Shown here: positions 62,416 through 64,000 of the stretch, one piece after another | How the letters are laid out: the number at the start of each line of letters is the position of its first letter | Numbering within the stretch: position 1 is the first letter of the stretch | Assembly (NCBI GenBank): GCA_022843145.1 | Contig: JALHOF010000012.1 | Span: 1-64,000 of the forward strand | Direction: 5' to 3' | DNA: 64,000 nucleotides | Source of the DNA: Hyphomicrobium sp. | Lineage (GTDB): Bacteria; Pseudomonadota; Alphaproteobacteria; Rhizobiales; Hyphomicrobiaceae | Notes under the pieces: generated by a model | What the model saw: the letters and a program-made list of their open reading frames with translations, nothing else | What the model was told of the DNA's origin: nothing | Database searches by the model: none | Translations under genes and position numbers: made by a program

Positions 62416-63776
62416 AATGGGCGACCGATACGATTGCCGGCAGGACCATCGTCGTACTGCTGTTCGGCCTCGGCACGATCCTGGGCCTCGCCCATTTCCT
62501 CTATCAAAAGGGGCTCGAGCGTGAGGTTGCGATCGGCAACATCGAGCGATTAGTCGACCGGCTGATCTTCCTTTCGGATACCATCACGACGCTTGCGCCC
62601 GACGTGCGGGACGAGGCTGCGCACAAACTTTCAGGCGGTCCGCTCGAACTGCACTGGGCTCGCGAACCATTCGCAACCGCTGGCGGGACGCTCGACGGCG
62701 AAACGCTGGCGCTGCGCGACCATTTGATCGTGCGCGTTCCAAAGCTCGCCAGCGGCGGGCTGATCGTCGGCTCGAGCCGCATCGGAGAAATCCCCCATGG
62801 CAGCAACCGGGACTCCAGTGACCCTCACACCACCCTGCTTTCCTTGTCATTGGCTGATGGCAGCTGGCTCAATGTGACGCTGGCGAACGTCCTCTCGACG
62901 CGAACCGCCGCGCCCAGCATCATTCTGTCTGCTGTGTTCGGTGCGCTCGGCATCATCGCGATTTCGGTGCTCATGAGCCGTTGGCTGACCCGTCCCCTGG
63001 AAGAGCTTGCGTCGGGGGCTCGGCAGCTCTTCCAGACCCGGTTCAATGCCGAGTTGCCGGAAACGGGCACTCGCGAAGTACGCACGCTGGCCGCTGCGAT
63101 CAATGAACTCCAGCACCGAATCGGCGGGCTGATGACAGCGCGGACGCAGATGCTCGCCGCCGTCAGTCACGACCTGCGGACGCCACTGACGAGGCTTCGC
63201 CTGCGGTCCGCCGGCGTGGAGGATCGCGAGACGCGCCACAGCATCGAAGCGGACATCGACGAAATGGAAGCGATGATAGACGCTGCGCTCGAGTTCCTCC
63301 GAACAGACAGAGATACGGAGGCGATCGAGCAAGTCGATCTCAGCGCGGTCCTCCAGACCATCGCCGACGACGCGGCGGATGCCGGCCAGAAAGTCGAGGT
63401 GCGAGCACCGCGAACCCTCGTGATCCGGGGACGTCATCTGGCGCTGAAGCGAGCGTTGACCAATCTCGTTCAGAATGCCGTCAGGTATGCAGGCTCGGCA
63501 TTCGTCGAGGCGTCGGCCAACGGGGAAGGCGTGCGTATCGTCATCAGAGACGAAGGCCCGGGCATCTCCGCCGACAAGCTGGATGCCGTGTTCGAACCCT
63601 TCTATCGCGTCGAGGAGTCTCGAGGCCGTGCCACCGGCGGACACGGCCTTGGTTTGACGGTCGCCCGCAGCATCGCGCGCGCGCATGGCGGAGACGTGGT
63701 CCTGAGCAATCGAACCCCTCGCGGCCTCGAGGCTGTCGTCACGTTGCCGGGGACGGGTGAGCTTGCCGCGCGGTAG
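62412..63776 (+). CDS. sensor histidine kinase (HAMP, HisKA, HATPase)
   Basis: 454 residues. Two membrane helices (about 12-30 and 168-190) enclose a periplasmic sensor of about 135 residues. HAMP follows (190-240). The H box is AAVSHDLRTPLTRLRLR with His253 as the phosphorylated residue. N, G1 and G2 boxes: LTNLVQNAVRYAG, IVIRDEGPGIS and GRATGGHGLGLTVARSIARAHGG. It should phosphorylate the response regulator that overlaps it by 4 nt (ATGA). The sensor domain shows no His- or Cys-rich metal site, so its signal is not evident. Confidence 0.95.
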   Translation: MKWATDTIAGRTIVVLLFGLGTILGLAHFLYQKGLEREVAIGNIERLVDRLIFLSDTITTLAPDVRDEAAHKLSGGPLELHWAREPFATAGGTLDGETLALRDHLIVRVPKLASGGLIVGSSRIGEIPHGSNRDSSDPHTTLLSLSLADGSWLNVTLANVLSTRTAAPSIILSAVFGALGIIAISVLMSRWLTRPLEELASGARQLFQTRFNAELPETGTREVRTLAAAINELQHRIGGLMTARTQMLAAVSHDLRTPLTRLRLRSAGVEDRETRHSIEADIDEMEAMIDAALEFLRTDRDTEAIEQVDLSAVLQTIADDAADAGQKVEVRAPRTLVIRGRHLALKRALTNLVQNAVRYAGSAFVEASANGEGVRIVIRDEGPGISADKLDAVFEPFYRVEESRGRATGGHGLGLTVARSIARAHGGDVVLSNRTPRGLEAVVTLPGTGELAAR

Positions 63777-63836
63777 ATCGCCGCCGGCGACTTGACGACA
63801 CATCAGCCGGCACTGCCCATAGTGCTTGTTGGCCGA

Positions 63837-64000
63837 TCACTCGCGGACACCCACGGTCGCCGCTTTGATCGTCCGAACGGAGGTCGCCGACATCCGACTG
63901 TCGAAGTATGAGATCGTCGCGCGCAGGCCGTCGGTGAGCGGCGTCTTCGCGCTCCAGCCCAACCGCTCCGCCGCTCGCGTTCCGTCGGGCTTGCGCCGGC
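63837..64000 (-). CDS. C-terminal end of an NAD-dependent epimerase/decarboxylase (cut by window edge)
   Basis: About 54 residues on the minus strand, open to the window edge, ending at TGA (63837-63839). The sequence RRKPDGTRAAERLGWSAKTP then LTDGLRATISYF has the C-terminal signature of extended SDRs acting on nucleotide sugars (RRKPDITRAxxxLGWxPKxxLxEGLxxTIxYF), such as UDP-glucuronate decarboxylase or GDP-mannose and dTDP-glucose dehydratases. The visible part does not allow a specific name. Confidence 0.75.
   Translation of the reverse strand, partial: RRKPDGTRAAERLGWSAKTPLTDGLRATISYFDSRMSATSVRTIKAATVGVRE

Overview
GC-rich window (roughly 65% G+C by eye) with dense genes, GTG starts and many ATGA stop/start overlaps. 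It looks like the chromosome of an alphaproteobacterium, most likely order Hyphomicrobiales. Pointers are a cobalamin-riboswitch btuBFCD operon, a serC-serA operon with a probable alphaproteobacterial serC leader RNA, an FNR/FixK box before hemN, a lone bactofilin, and a small conserved one-helix membrane protein. The genus cannot be fixed from this sequence alone. No phage, CRISPR array, plasmid gene or intact insertion sequence is visible; only the end of a transposase lies at the left edge.

Layout. 1-4 kb: transposase tail, a PaiB-like flavin protein, and a secreted DUF1800/DUF1501 pair. 4-9.7 kb: a membrane protein, an unusual HTH protein, and on the minus strand a patatin-like lipase overlapping molybdate uptake genes modABC. 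9.7-15.1 kb: vitamin B12 uptake (btuB-btuF-btuC-btuD) under a clear cobalamin riboswitch. 15-21.3 kb: an internally shortened PP2C-like gene, a DUF302 protein, a PhoD-like phosphatase, an MFS transporter, a metallophosphoesterase, a NUDIX hydrolase and a GNAT acetyltransferase. 21.3-25 kb: a cyclic-nucleotide module of Crp-type regulator, CHASE2-adenylate cyclase and convergent Tat-exported FecR-domain protein, with a 40-bp tandem repeat between the last two. 25-36 kb: transporters and core metabolism (purA, serC-serA, hemN), a MuiA-like protein and a tiny ORF before a strong terminator. 36-45.8 kb: lone HicA-like protein, OsmC, bactofilin, hexose-6-phosphate mutarotase homologue, CorA, a degenerate EAL protein, an omega-aminotransferase and an SDR-fold protein without catalytic residues.

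45.8-49.1 kb: a MacAB/LolDE-like tripartite ABC exporter (adaptor, permease, ATPase in tight overlap), then tRNA-Arg(TCG). 49.3-54.5 kb: a minus-strand cluster of two tandem small secreted cysteine proteins, a secreted metzincin protease, a catalytic M16 protease and an M16 partner lacking the zinc motif; the three protease genes overlap by 4 nt. This is the best candidate here for an uncharacterised system. 54.9-63.8 kb: a LysR regulator, a degenerate stretch, then a heavy-metal-type RND efflux operon (His-rich adaptor with an extra membrane domain, RND pump, small periplasmic protein) followed by an OmpR-type response regulator and histidine kinase. The right edge cuts a nucleotide-sugar epimerase-like gene.

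Most functions are assigned from recognisable motifs and family resemblance. Nothing was searched against a database, so names for transporters and hydrolases are family-level.
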